Assembly: GCA_000231825.2 (NCBI GenBank)
Contig: JH720337.1
Coordinates: 479,122-543,121, forward strand
Direction of reading: 5' to 3'
DNA length: 64,000 nt
Source of the DNA: Tetrahymena elliotti 4EA
Taxonomy: Eukaryota > Ciliophora > Oligohymenophorea > Hymenostomatida > Tetrahymenidae
The position numbers and the translations under genes are program-made. Of this stretch, positions 27,706-40,300 are shown one piece after another (the stretch's first letter is position 1; every line of letters starts with the position of its first letter). The notes below the pieces were generated by a model. It was not told where the DNA came from and made no database searches. It saw only the letters and a program-made list of their open reading frames with translations.

Positions 27706-29386
27706 TTCTGAAATCTCTGAAGTGATAATGCAAATTTACTAGGATTACTATAATTGATAATGCTAATAACCAATCTTATTTTTTTAGATACTTTTTCAAT
27801 TAATATTAATTATTTCTGATTTAATCTTTATTTATGTGAGTGTTTTAAGTTTCTTTCCTTTTAATTTATTTCATTAAAATAACTTTTTTTCCCTTAAAAA
27901 ACGAAAAATAGCCACAAAAATCTATCATCTTTCCAACAAAAAATGCTTGGATTTTTCTGTTTTTCCAATTTTGTATAATGGTAGTTTATTTAAATTAAAT
28001 CAATAGATATTTTCTATTTTTTTCTTTATCTCTCAACAATAAAGCTTTAACAGCTTCAAAGAATTTATTTTCTCTTAATAAATATTGTATTTCAATATTT
28101 GATTTATATTAATATCTTTAAATTATAATTTTTTGTTAGTTATTTTCTGAAATGAATAAAAATAATTTTTGTTTCTTAATAAAATTAAATGTAAAAATGA
28201 ATTTGAAATATTTAAATAAAAATTAATTTTTAAATTATTTTTCTGTAAAATAATTAAATTCTTTAAATAAATAGCAAAATATTTACTGAACTGTAAAATA
28301 TTCAAAATAAAAAAATAAATTATTAAATATTAGTGCACGAACAAATTAAATACTAATAATCATATTTTAAAATATATTCCTCATAATATTTTTTTTTGAT
28401 TTTCTTCTTCTTGTTCTTGTTCTTCTTTTATATGTATTATTGTCTCATTCTTCTTAAATTATAATTTTTATGATATTAATTTAAAATCAAATGATTTATT
28501 TAGATATTGGTTAAAGAGTTATTTCTTATCTATCAAGCTATTTATTTAACAGATCCTTTGAGCTTGTAAATAATTCAAAATAAGTTAATTAATATTTTAA
28601 ATGATATAATTAAATATTCAATAGTGATTTAGTTCACTTACATTTTTAGAAAATAATTTTTTTTCTACAAATTTAGATGATTTATTACTATATATCAACT
28701 TTTAAATTAAATAACTAAAATATAATCAATTAATTTTAAATTCAAAATCATATTTTCAATTACAATCCCGTTTTTTTAACCAAAATAGCTTGCAGCTAAT
28801 ATAAAATTAAATATTTTAGTAATTTTATAATAAGTACAAAAAAAGAGATTTTAAAATTGTAGATAAATAAATAGAAACGCTAATTTATTTTAAATTTTTA
28901 TTTCAGGTTTTATCAAATAGTATCTGGCGAAGAATAGATTTTGTAATTTTTTAAATCAAGGAAAAATCTTTGGTTTTCTTCTGATTTTAAATTTCGGAAA
29001 GGGTTTTTGTTTAAAAAAACTGCACAGAATTTTTAAATGCTTATTTTTTTGTTACTATTTTATGATTTTTGGTATTAAAATGATGATAATTGAATCTATT
29101 TTTTAAGCTAAGTCCGCCGAAAGGGTTTTATCAAAATTAATAGGATAATGATAAGAATGCTTATAAATAATAGTAATTGGTTTAATATCTTTATAATTAG
29201 TTATAGTCTATTTTATCTAGTTCTAATATAGTGAATAATTACTTACAAAAATATTTACTAATGCACATAATTAAAATTAATTAAAAAAATCTGTAATATA
29301 AAGTTAAAAGATAATTATTAGACTCAGACAATTCATTCGATTACTCCTCATTTTATCTCAAGCTAATTGAGCTAATACAAAATAAA
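27706..29386. other. Spacer between P5B copy B and the Rab-like gene
   Basis: Divergent promoter region of about 1.7 kb, very AT-rich. Two GC-richer spots share a 14-base near-identical stretch, CGGAAAGGGTTTTT near 28995 and CCGAAAGGGTTTTA near 29117. No coding frame is supported; the 60-codon standard-code ORF at 28123-28305 is low-complexity. Confidence 0.45.
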
Positions 29387-30034
29387 ATGAATTTTAATCT
29401 TTGCTCTGCTTTTAAAAAGTGCTCTGAACCTAATAAGAAAAAGAGAGTTTAAAAAAAGGCTATAGATGCCACTGCTATGATTATAGGAGAATCTTAAGTT
29501 GGAAAAAGCAGTATTCTAGATGCTATAAATAATTAAACTTTTAATCCCAGCTATAGAAGGAGTCACAGCTATGATTACTAAAACTTCAAGCTTGATGATG
29601 AAGGCTCTTAAACTGTATACAACTTCAAGGTTTGGGAATTTAATTGCGTTTTCTATCTGATAAATTTAAAAAAGGCTAGAATTTTATTCTATGTTTTTGC
29701 TTTTGACAACTTGGAAAGCTTCAACTCAATTTGCAAGTTTAAGTAAATGTAAGCGCTTACTAGTCCTATAGAGCAAACATTCATTAGTAAGCCAATAGAA
29801 TTTTTGGTAGGGAACAAATCAGATGTTATGAATAGAGCCGTAGACTCCAAAATAGCTCAAGAATACTCACAATAGTAAGACATGATATACATAGAAACAT
29901 CATGCTTATGTATGGAAAGCATAAAAAATTTAATTAACTAAACTGTATAAAGCATACACAATATAACCCATATATAACATAGTAATAACTCTGCAGATAA
30001 AACAAAGATCCACAGTAGAGTTTAACCTAATTGA
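29387..30034 (+). CDS. Rab/Ras-like small GTPase fold with degenerate switch II
   Basis: Single exon, 215 residues. The P-loop GESQVGKSS (34-42), the NKxD box GNKSD (142-146) and a G5-like ETSC (170-173) place it in the Ras/Rab superfamily. Where Rabs have WDTAGQE, this protein reads VWEFNCVFY (82-90), so the G3 Asp, Gly and catalytic Gln are all missing. The C-terminus (IHSRVQPN) has no prenylatable cysteine. An N-terminal basic Cys-containing stretch (MNFNLCSAFKKCSEPNKKKR) could instead anchor it, but that is inference. It probably binds nucleotide without normal hydrolysis, or is on its way to loss. It is the first plus-strand gene between P5B copies B and C. Confidence 0.8.
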
Positions 30035-31148
30035 TTAATATTAAGCTACTTTTTCTCAAAAGAGGAAACTAAGTAGTATTTGCTAAAAATAAACAAAAAA
30101 ACTTATAAATTTAACAACTATTTAAATAGAATTTTGTTCAAAATCTAATAATTAATTAAGCTATTTTACTAAATTTGATTAGTCCATTAGTATCTAATGG
30201 CTTTATACAAATTAATAATAATAATAATACTCTTTGTAAATAATATTTTAATGAATAAATTAATTTATAAATTCCTAATAACCTTTAATCTCTCAATAAA
30301 TTTATCCAATGTAATAAATTAGTGCTATAGAATTTAAATAAAGCACTTCTCTTACATTTATTAAGAATAGTAAAAGTTGATATAAAAAGGAATTGGGAAT
30401 ATCTTTATGAAATCAATTGATTAGATAATTTATCTATTTATTTGTATATCTTTCTTTCTATTTATCTTACCTTAATTCCTAAGTAAAATAGTTAAGGAGG
30501 TCCTATACTAAAATTCTTTTATAAATCCATACAGAGTTATCTAATTAAACACTAATATCTTTCATCTAAATTATTTTGTATTTACATTATATTATATTCA
30601 TTTTATATTGCATTAATTGTTTTTTTTCAAGTCATCCTTTATAATTTTATGGTAATAAAAATAATTAAAATTTTCTACTTCATTAAAAATATTCAGAATT
30701 TTTAAAAAAAAGCAATTTAAAAAAGGAATAAGTATTTTTAACTACAATTCAGAAAGAGTTACTTGTTGAAATGTGAAAAAGTATCAGGATCTAATGGTTT
30801 TTTAAATAAATGATTTTGGAAACACTAAAAATTCTTTTATAGATTTTTTAATTTTAAATTTAAATGATAAATAAAAATAAGGTTTTTATTGATTGACATA
30901 ATTTCTTAGATTAACTTTACTTACTTCTTCAGGAAGTTAAAAATCTTACATTTGTTTCTTATTTTTCAGAATCTAATTTAAAAAAGAAATAAAAATCCAA
31001 AACTTTTAACTTCAATCCAAATAATTTGATAAAGAATATAATCTATTTCCATCTTTAAATCTTTATTTTAATTTAAATTTGTTAAATCTTTAATTTAATC
31101 TTTTAAAATTTAGAGAAAAGCAAAGAATTAAAAAAATTGCTAATATAA
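30035..31148. other. Spacer after the Rab-like gene
   Basis: AT-rich, no firm coding frame. It may hide the 5' end of the LRR gene that follows, whose start was not found. Confidence 0.4.
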
Positions 31149-32699
31149 AATGCAAGTGTTAAATCAGCCATAGCAGATAGTATTACAAATTTAATCTATT
31201 ATTGCTATATTAAATTTTTTATCTATCAAAAGTTGACTAGAAATTAATATAATGATGTTGTTGGAATAAAACTTTTACTAAGGTAATTTTTTAATATATA
31301 AATATCATTTAGAGATATTTTTTAACAATATATTTTTTAAAAGTAATCTATGCCTTGATGAAAATTAGATTATTGAAAATGTGATAAAGATATCAAATTA
31401 TAAGAATTTAGACAAATTAACTATTAAACTTAGGTATTTTTTAAAATAATTTTCTTTTATTTGAAATAGAAGCATTCCTTTATTCCAATAAATACTACAT
31501 GTAACTATCATTGTTATTAATTACTGTTTTTTATGAAAAAGTAACAATCTTGCAAAATAAAAAAGTGCTGAAAAAATATTTTAATACATATCTTCAATAA
31601 GCAATTTAACTTACTTAGAACTGGATTTTTAGTAAGTTTTTCATAAAAATGAAAATTAATTAAAAATTTTTCCAGTCAAAATAAATTAGATATTAGTTAG
31701 GGTGTTTTTCTTCCAATAAATGAGATAAGCAAGTGGAAAAATTTGAATACTTTAAATTTGGATTTAGGGTAAAAATTATCTAAATAATGTTTGAAATAAA
31801 AATATTGTTTATATTAAGAACAAATAAAATTGGGTCTTCAGGTACAACAATTATAAGCTAAGAGTTGTTGGAATTATAAAATCTTGTGAATCTATCTCTT
31901 AACTTATGGTAAATAACCTTTCAATATTGGTTTGTATAAAAATAAAATTTTGTTTAGTAAAAATAATTTAAATGATGAAAGCTCTTTTTAACTAGGATAA
32001 GCCATCTCAACTTTACCTAAAATAGAAAATTTGCATTTAAATATAGGGTATTTATTTAATTAATTAATAATAACAATTTTAGAAGAAAAAAATAAAAGAG
32101 ATAATCCAATAGGCACAGAGGGAATTACATAACTTTTAGCTCCTTTATAAAACTGTTTTCAATTAAAAAAGCTATAGTTTGAAGCTTTGTAATTTAATTA
32201 GAAGTTATTTTCATTTTAATTCTAAATTAACTTATGGAAAAAGTGATAATAATGTTGAGGCAGATGGGGCAATTAATATTGGGATGTCTGTTTCTCAGTT
32301 TTAAAATTTGAACAGATTAATATTAAATTTGAAGTAAAATATACCAAGTTAAGATATTGTTTTTTTTAAAAATCATTAAGTAATAATAAAATAGATACAA
32401 ATGGGTTTACTAGGATGCTATAAAGTTTATCTTAGAGTTAGTCAATTCAGCAAGTGATTCTTTTACTACTGTAAAATTAATTTAATGAAAATCTAAAGTT
32501 GTTTTATATCTAATATTAATTAGGTAAAATTAAGCTTCATACACACCAAATTGTTATTAAATTTTAAGGAAGTTCAAGTCCCTTAACTATTTTTACATTC
32601 AACTAAAGTAATTAATTATTTATAAAAATTTCCCTTTTTTTCTTTTAAAATTAAGTTCTGTCAAATATAAATTAATTAAATTTGTTTATGTAAAACTGA
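31149..32699 (+). CDS. Leucine-rich-repeat protein LRR-1, ends uncertain
   Basis: A run of short exons separated by AT-rich introns, each exon carrying about one leucine-rich repeat. Clear pieces: NTLNLDLG followed by TNKIGSSGTTIISQELLELQ, then NLVNLSLNLCKNNLNDE, KIENLHLNIGDNPIGTEGI, QLLAPLQNCFQLKKLQF and GAINIGMSVSQFQNLNRL. Introns fall after the L-x-L-x-L strand at the same phase in successive repeats. The pattern N-x-I-G-x-x-G...L..L..L..L-x-L is like the large ribonuclease-inhibitor-type LRR families common in Tetrahymena. It has the same architecture as three genes at 47.8-63 kb on the other strand. Both termini are tentative: no start codon was settled and the last exon may end near 32475 instead of the TGA at 32697. 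Binding partner unknown. Confidence 0.6.
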
Positions 32700-33337
32700 A
32701 TCATCCATAAAAGATAAATATCATTATTTTCACAATAATTTTCTCAAAGTAAATTACACATTATCAGATATTTTTTTGGTTTTTAGAAGTATTTGAATTT
32801 AATTAAAATAAAATTTATTTCTTATATAAATAGTAGGGCTATAAATCAAAGACCTGTTATTAGTATAAAATAAATAAAAAAATGTAAAAAGCTAGTTGAT
32901 TATATTTTGATTTGATTATGTTTAGCTTTATTCATCAAATAAAATCATTCAATGTGAATCATTTCTCAAATTTATAGAAATCAGTGCCAAATGATGAATT
33001 TTAAATCAATTAGTAAATAAATATTTTATGTGTAAGTGATAATAAACATTTTATTTTATATAAATTTTTTCTAAAAAAAAAAATAATTACACATTAAATT
33101 GCTTCTTATTAAAAATCTTTGAAATATTCATCTTATTTCAGTATTTATTTTGTTTTAAGAGTAAATTTACACAAAAAAATGAATTTGTTTAAAAGTTTGT
33201 GTAAAATTGAGAAGCTTTTTATTTTAAATATTTGATTTATTTTTATTTAGGCTCTTAAACCATTAAATTTTTAAAAATATACAGAATATAGATGAATAAA
33301 TAAAACTTTTATTTGAAATTATTTAATAGTAACTAAA
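32700..33337. other. Spacer between LRR-1 and P5B copy C
   Basis: AT-rich, convergent 3' ends on both sides. No recognisable feature. Confidence 0.45.
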
Positions 33338-36300
33338 TCAGTTAATTTCAGACTAATAAGTTATGGAATTAGTTTTTCTTAGTCTATTTAGGCTTTATCT
33401 GTGAGGACCAAGATATCTCTTTACAATGTATTCTTCATATAGAATAGCACCAAAGCTAAAACAAATTGATATTAGCAATTCTATTCCCATGAAATTAAAA
33501 TGACTAACAGTTTCGTGATCTAATTTAAAGAATTTCTCTCCTAACTTAGAAGGGATAAGATATAATAAAAAGAGGTATATATAAACTATCGATATGGCTA
33601 CAAACAAAATTTTATTTTAATATAATCTCTACTTTGTTGGATAAGAAATAAAAAAAGCAACTATTGAGGTAACAAAGGCAAAATTAATTCCCAAAAATAA
33701 TACAGTAACTCCTTAACCTTCAGTGATATATTTACTACTATCAGGGGTCTCAGTAATTTAAATATTCCAACTTTAAGATCTAAGATAGAAATATTGTGTT
33801 AAAAACTAAGCAACAAATAAGAAAATTTGGCCAAACATACTGAAGAAGTTTTCAATATCTAAAATATAAAATACATTTTACAAATTCTAAATTAAAATAA
33901 AAATAGTTTACCTAGCATGTTAGAAATTGACTTGTAAGGAGTAAGATCATCTAATGGTTAACTTAAGGAAAGCATCAAGAGGAAAGGAATACTTACAAAA
34001 TAGTTAATAAATATAACTTGTAAGCTTGACATATAGCTAAGTTCCAATACCAAAATGTAAGATACGGTAAATTTATATACACTAACTGCTAAGTAATATC
34101 TATTTATATTAATAATTAATTGAAAACTATTAAAGAAATATTATTAATGTTAATAAAAAAGACTTTATAAAGTAAGTTAAATTTAACACTTTTCTATTTT
34201 TATATTCAAGAGAAATTATTATCAACATTTTTTAAATATTTAGTTAAAGTTTGGTTTTAAGCTTGAATTATTTTTGAAATTACCTATAACACTCAATCAT
34301 ACTGCTGAGAGTGCATCTTCCTTCTGCTAAAATTTTAACAACACAGTCTAAACTAGTTTCAGAGTATGAAAAAGGAGAAGAATAAGAAGCATCAGTTTTA
34401 GTGAATGAAATACCTAATTCATTGAAATTTTATCATTAATTCATTATTTTAACAAATCAGACAATAAATTAAAAAATATGATGAAAAGTAATAAAATTAA
34501 TTTTACCTATGTCAGCCTATTTAATAGCAGGACAATCATTTGCACCATCTCCTATCATTCCTACTTTTTCATTTAATACAGTTTAGAAAAGGTAAATTAA
34601 TTCAGATTTCTGCTTTGGTTTACATCTAGAAAAGACAACAGTTTGAATCAAAAGATTAGAAAAAATTTGCTTTCTATCTTCTTCTTCTTCTTCATTTTTT
34701 TAACTTAGAAATTCTTGGAATTCTTCTAAAAACTTACCAGTGATTCCCATTTTAAATCTTTTAACCTCTTTAGATAATAAAAATTCTTTTGGATTTTTTC
34801 TTTCTAGAGAAGATTATATATAGCAGTCATTCATAGAATTGCAAACTAGAATTTTAGAAGCATCATCTGTAATAATATTTGCTTCTTTGGCACATTAGAT
34901 TGTTGTTAACAAGTTATCACCAGAGATTACTTTGCATAAAATGTTTCCGTTTTGTAAGCGCTTAATGACATCAGCTGTATCAACTTTTAGTCTATTTTCA
35001 AGTACGAAAAGACCTAAAAATTATAAATTTTATTCAATAACTTCTCTGTTAGAGTCTTTATCTTAGATTTCACTGTAGCCAAAGGCAATTACTCTCAAAC
35101 CTTTGTTAGTCATCTCGCTTAGGAGTTTCTAAAAGTTAGCTTCATTAATGCTAGATTTATCACATAACTCATGAATTTTTTCAGGTGAGCCTTTGACTAT
35201 TCCATATAATCTTTGTGTCTACTCATCTCTCATAACTACAGTCATTCTTTGCAATGAGCTTTCAAATTCCCATACTTTTAAGACAGTTAACAATGAATTA
35301 TCACTTTTTCTTTAGACTTTAAACTTAAAATCTTTTGATTCTTAAGGTAATATATTGTATTAAGAGAATTCAAGCATTCTTACATCTAATTCATCACCTA
35401 AATTATTTCCATTTACAAGGTATACACCATGACAAGATCCAAAGAATTTATGTAACAATTATTCTTTTTCAGCTAAAAATAAGTAATTTAATTTAGATTT
35501 AAAGGTCATAATAAATATTTACATTCAAATTATAAAGATGATTTCATTCTTTCACATTTAAAATCTGCATATCCATATGTCTCCATAGCATCTTTAGTAA
35601 GTGTTCCAGTCTTATCGAAGCACATAATTTAAACATCACCTGCAACAACAACTTTAGCAGGATCAGTAGCTAAAATCTTTTTAGTCCCCATACGAAGTAA
35701 AGCGACTGTTTAGCAAACACTGAAGAAAATAGGAAGGGCTGGAGGAATCATCCAAGTTGCTGTATCAAAAAATCTATAAATTATAAGAGATTCATCAATT
35801 CCAGAATCAATTATAAATTTGAGCATGATAAAATAGACTGATACACCAATACAAATCAAGATTAGCATAAAATAAATCCCATTTTTGTAAAAATTAAATG
35901 AAATTTATTTAGGATAAAGCATAGCTCTAAAGATACTACCTCTGAAAGAAGTGTAGCCTGTTCTTAAAACCATACCAAAAACTGATTATCCTTTTATTTA
36001 GAGTACTTTAGTACCTTCATAAAGAACATGATTCTTCATAGTTTCAATATGAAATCTTTCATCTTGCATATCATTCTATCCTATACTAATCTTAGGAATA
36101 GGAAGGGATTCACCTTTTATTTACAAATAAATCTTAATGTTTTTCTAATATAATTATTTGTTTCTAAATATCCTAAATTCTCATTTTTAATTAAGCAAAT
36201 TTATGTTCAAATTATTTGATGTAAATTTTAGTGAAAAAGGATGGTAAAATTAGATTAAAAACTTTTTCACCTAAATAATTGAAAATCTACAGTAAATTTA

Positions 36301-37383
36301 TGTTAAAACTACTTTTATAATAATCAAAAAAATTCAAATGGTCATTTTAAATATAAATTAATTGGTACCTGTCAAAGAGCTTTCATTGACTAAAACATCA
36401 CCACTCAAAAGTAGTGAATCACAAGGTAGTGACATATCATTTTGATAGAAAAATATATCTCCTGGGAGTAAATCAATACATTGAATTAACTACTCAACTC
36501 CATTTCTAATTACTTTAACTTGCAAATCTATCTTTGCAAATTTTTTCAGTTTATCCAGAGATAATCTTAGTAGGAAATAATTAATTAAGGTTATAATAAC
36601 TGAGGCCACAATCATAACTACAGCAAACAAAACATAACCTTCAAGAACCCACAAAAGTACAGTCAAATATTAGAAAATGAAGAATACATTTGTAAGAACG
36701 TCAGCTAAATATTCAAAGATTGAAGGAATAGGAATATGAATTTCACAATTCCCATATTTCTAAATATGTGCTTCAACTTTCTAAGTGCTTAATCCTTGTG
36801 AGTGTATACCTTTTATATCTCTAAGACTCTACTTCTCAACTTAATGGTAATAAACAGGATAGAAAGCTTTTTTAGAATCATCTTCGAAATACTAGTATTT
36901 CATATGACGATTAAGAAATAAGATTTTTGTTTTATCTTAGTGCTATAATCTTTTAACTATTTCTTTAGTGTTGTCATAATTTGTTATTAAAAAGTGTGTT
37001 GCTTCATCTACTGTACATTTATTGTAGAGTGAAAACAATCTAAGACTTAAAGAATTACGTAAGCAAATAGCATAAATTGTGCCAGTGAAAATTGAAGCCA
37101 AAATGCTTAGCAAGACTTTCCTTGTTGACATTTAAAGTGCTTCAATTTTGATGACCTTTTGATCTCCTTCTACATCACAATTTACTACTGAGATTTCATT
37201 ATAATTAGAATTTGTTTTATTAGATGAGCTAGAGTCAGAAACCCTATCAGATTCTTATTTTTAACTTTTTGGGATCATTACAGAATTATTTCTTGATGTT
37301 ATATTTTGCTAAGATAAAGCTTCACCTTATAATTGCTTATTTGATTTATTAATTTTTCCGTGGATGTTTTCCACTGATAACAT
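33338..37383 (-). CDS. P5B-type transport ATPase, copy C
   Basis: Third paralogue of the P5B cluster, about 1,150 residues. It opens with a longer Q/N/S-rich N-terminus (MLSVENIHGKINKSNKQLQ). Motifs: LTGES split by a 255-nt intron (36114-36368), WMIPPALPIFFSVC in M4, CFDKTGTLTKD, and a GDGANDC hinge. It keeps the P5B PPALP signature like copy A, unlike copy B. C-terminus VKRYLGPHRQSLNRLRKT. The N-terminal hairpin (STRKVLLSILASIFTGTIYA) is closer to copy A than to copy B. Its separation from B by 5.6 kb holding two plus-strand genes suggests an insertion or a segmental rearrangement after the duplication. Confidence 0.88.
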
Positions 37384-40300
37384 TATTTTTACAAAAATTG
37401 ATTATTTAGAGCTATTACTAACTTGCTTTTAAATCCAATAATATCTTAGTGATTGATCAATCAATCAATTAATTATATTGGCAGATATAATGTGTGAAAT
37501 TAGAGATATATAGTTTACAGTCATTTAAATTAACCAATAATTCATAATTGCATTAGTATCATCCCATCTATCAATTTCAAATTATTATATTATTAAGAGA
37601 CCAAAGATTTGTACATTTCTTGAATCATAAATTCAGCAATTTCATATAATCATTCTATATTTATCATGCAAAATGAAAGATAGAAATTATTATCTTTCAA
37701 AATAAAAAATAAAAATGATTACTTCTCACAAAATAAAGAATAAAAATTATTTTCTCAAACATTTTGAGCCAATTTTGAAAGAAATTAAAAAATAAAATAA
37801 CAATTTTTTTAATTTGGTTATATTTCCAAAATTAAATAAATAAATAAAAAAAAAACTTTTCTTATAAGGAAAATTTTATATATACCTGAAGCTTAGGCAC
37901 GAATCTTAGGATTCAAAATATATATATATATATAATAAATAAATGAAGCTTAAATTAATTTGTGATTCGCAAATTAAAAAGATATCAACTTATTTTTTAT
38001 TATATTACAAGTATGTAAGATGCGTATTGTTTTTTAATTACTCTAGTCTGTGAAATTTAGCTAAAAAGAATGGACAAAATTCTCATTATGTAACCTTTAT
38101 AAAAGAAAATATTATAAAAATAATTATCGATTCTATAAATATCTCTCTCAATTTAGTCATAAAAAGTACTCGATATTCACAAAAAACAAAACAATTAATA
38201 GAAACCAATTATAATAATTCTTATATTAATTTATTGAAATTCTTAAAGTCAGCTTGATTTATAAAGTTTTTGTAAATGAAGTAAGTTGTTTTAAAATCAA
38301 TTGATACAATTTGAATTGATTTATTTTTACATTAAATTAAAATTTGATTGATAATTTATTTGTTGATATAATATAAACATACATAAATATTTAATATTTA
38401 TATTATGGTGTTTGAGATTATTTCATAACAATATTAGACGATTCCATAACTATAAGGTTGATTATTAAATGAAGAAACATAAGAAAAGTTTAATTTTGAA
38501 GTAAAAAGTTAAAGAAAAATTTGGTATTATTTGATGATAAATAAATAGAGTAATACAAAAATAACAACTAAAATTTATTAATTTATCAGATTTACCTTTT
38601 TATATTTAGAATAGTACTCTGTAGTATATTTACCATAAATTTTTACCTTCAGCAGTTTTAGTAAATTTTAAAAAGACCATTAATTTTTTGAAGGTAATCA
38701 CAATAGATATGATTTATTTTATATAATCATAGCACTTAATTTTTAAGAAACATTTTTTTAAAAATAACAAGAAAAAAAAAGTTAGATAATATTCTTTCCA
38801 ACTCTATAAATAACTCATCACTAGTATTAAAAATGTATTTGGTTGTACTTATTTATGGATGAAAACAAATATAGCTAATTAATATCTAAAATATCTTTAA
38901 AATTTCTCTATTTAATTTTTATCAAATTTTGTTATTTAGATGTAGAAAATTCTACCTAGAATATTTAAAATCAATTTATTTCTTTGATAAAATTATTAAT
39001 TTTATTTTTTTACTGTAAGTTGAAATTTAGATTCATCAAAGATAAGAATTAATTTTGGAAAAAGATATCCCACAAAAAATAGTGTTTAAGTAATCAAAAA
39101 AAAGATAAAAAAAATAAAAAATAATTATGAAAATTTCAATATAACTCTATCTTCTATCATTAATCATCTTTATTTAATTTACATTTTAAAATCTAACTAT
39201 TTGAGAGATTTCATAATAATTATTTCAACATATTTATAATAGAAACCTGTCAAATACTTCTTTTACTGTAAACAAAATAATTTTTATTCTTAAAAATTAT
39301 TTTAAATGCAAATCAGTTTTTCTTGAAACTTTAGAAAGTTTGCAAAATATTTTAATTTCTTAAAAATCTTAGCTCAAATAATCATACACAAATTTTTTAT
39401 TTATTAAAATTAAATCTTTTCTTTAAAATATTATTAAATAAATTTAAAAGTTCTGATAAGGTGATTTATAAAAATTATTCATTTAAGAATATATTATTTT
39501 TATTTATTAAGCAATTTATTGAATTAAGGTTTGGTAAAAAATAATTTATATGGTAAAACATTTCTTTGAAATAAATACCAAATTAATAAAAATACAAATT
39601 TTCTGAAAAAACCTTTAAATTATTTCATTAAAAAGATTATATTAATATAATAACATTAAAATTTTTAAAATATTTTTCTTGAGTTTGAAGACATTGATTT
39701 CTGAACATTTTCATACCAAAATTTTAACTCAAATTTAATTCTTGAAAGAAGATACTGTATTTTGCTTGAAGCTAATTAAAATACAAATTTTAATATTTTT
39801 TAGTTATTAGCAATGTAAAACTAAAGTTTTAAACAATTATTATTAAATAACTATTAAATTTATTTTTTGAAAAAAGCAAGGATATTAAATTAATAAATAT
39901 AAGTTTATGGGTTTATTTCATGATTAAATAGTTTTAAATATATATCTTAACAATTTTATTGTTAATTTATTTATTTCTTCAAGCATCTTCATTATTTGTT
40001 GTCTCAATAGCAAAACATTATCAATTAAAATATAGTTTGTATAATGAAATAGTAGAATAATATCTAAAATATTTTTAAAAATCGCTAGATTGAATCAAAG
40101 AGCAAGTGAAAACAAATGATGTTCAATACAATTAAAAATAAAACCTATTATTAATTATAAATACTATTATATTTAGAATCATAAAAATAAATAGTAGAAA
40201 CTTAGGGTTCAGTACTATTTATTTTTATATAACTTAGATTTTTAAAAATTAAATTGAAAATATTTTATCTCTTGCTAATGTTAACTTTTAAGTTGATTGA

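Noticed and set aside
28123..28305. 60-codon minus-strand ORF
   Set aside because: Low-complexity sequence without charge pattern or homology; chance frame.
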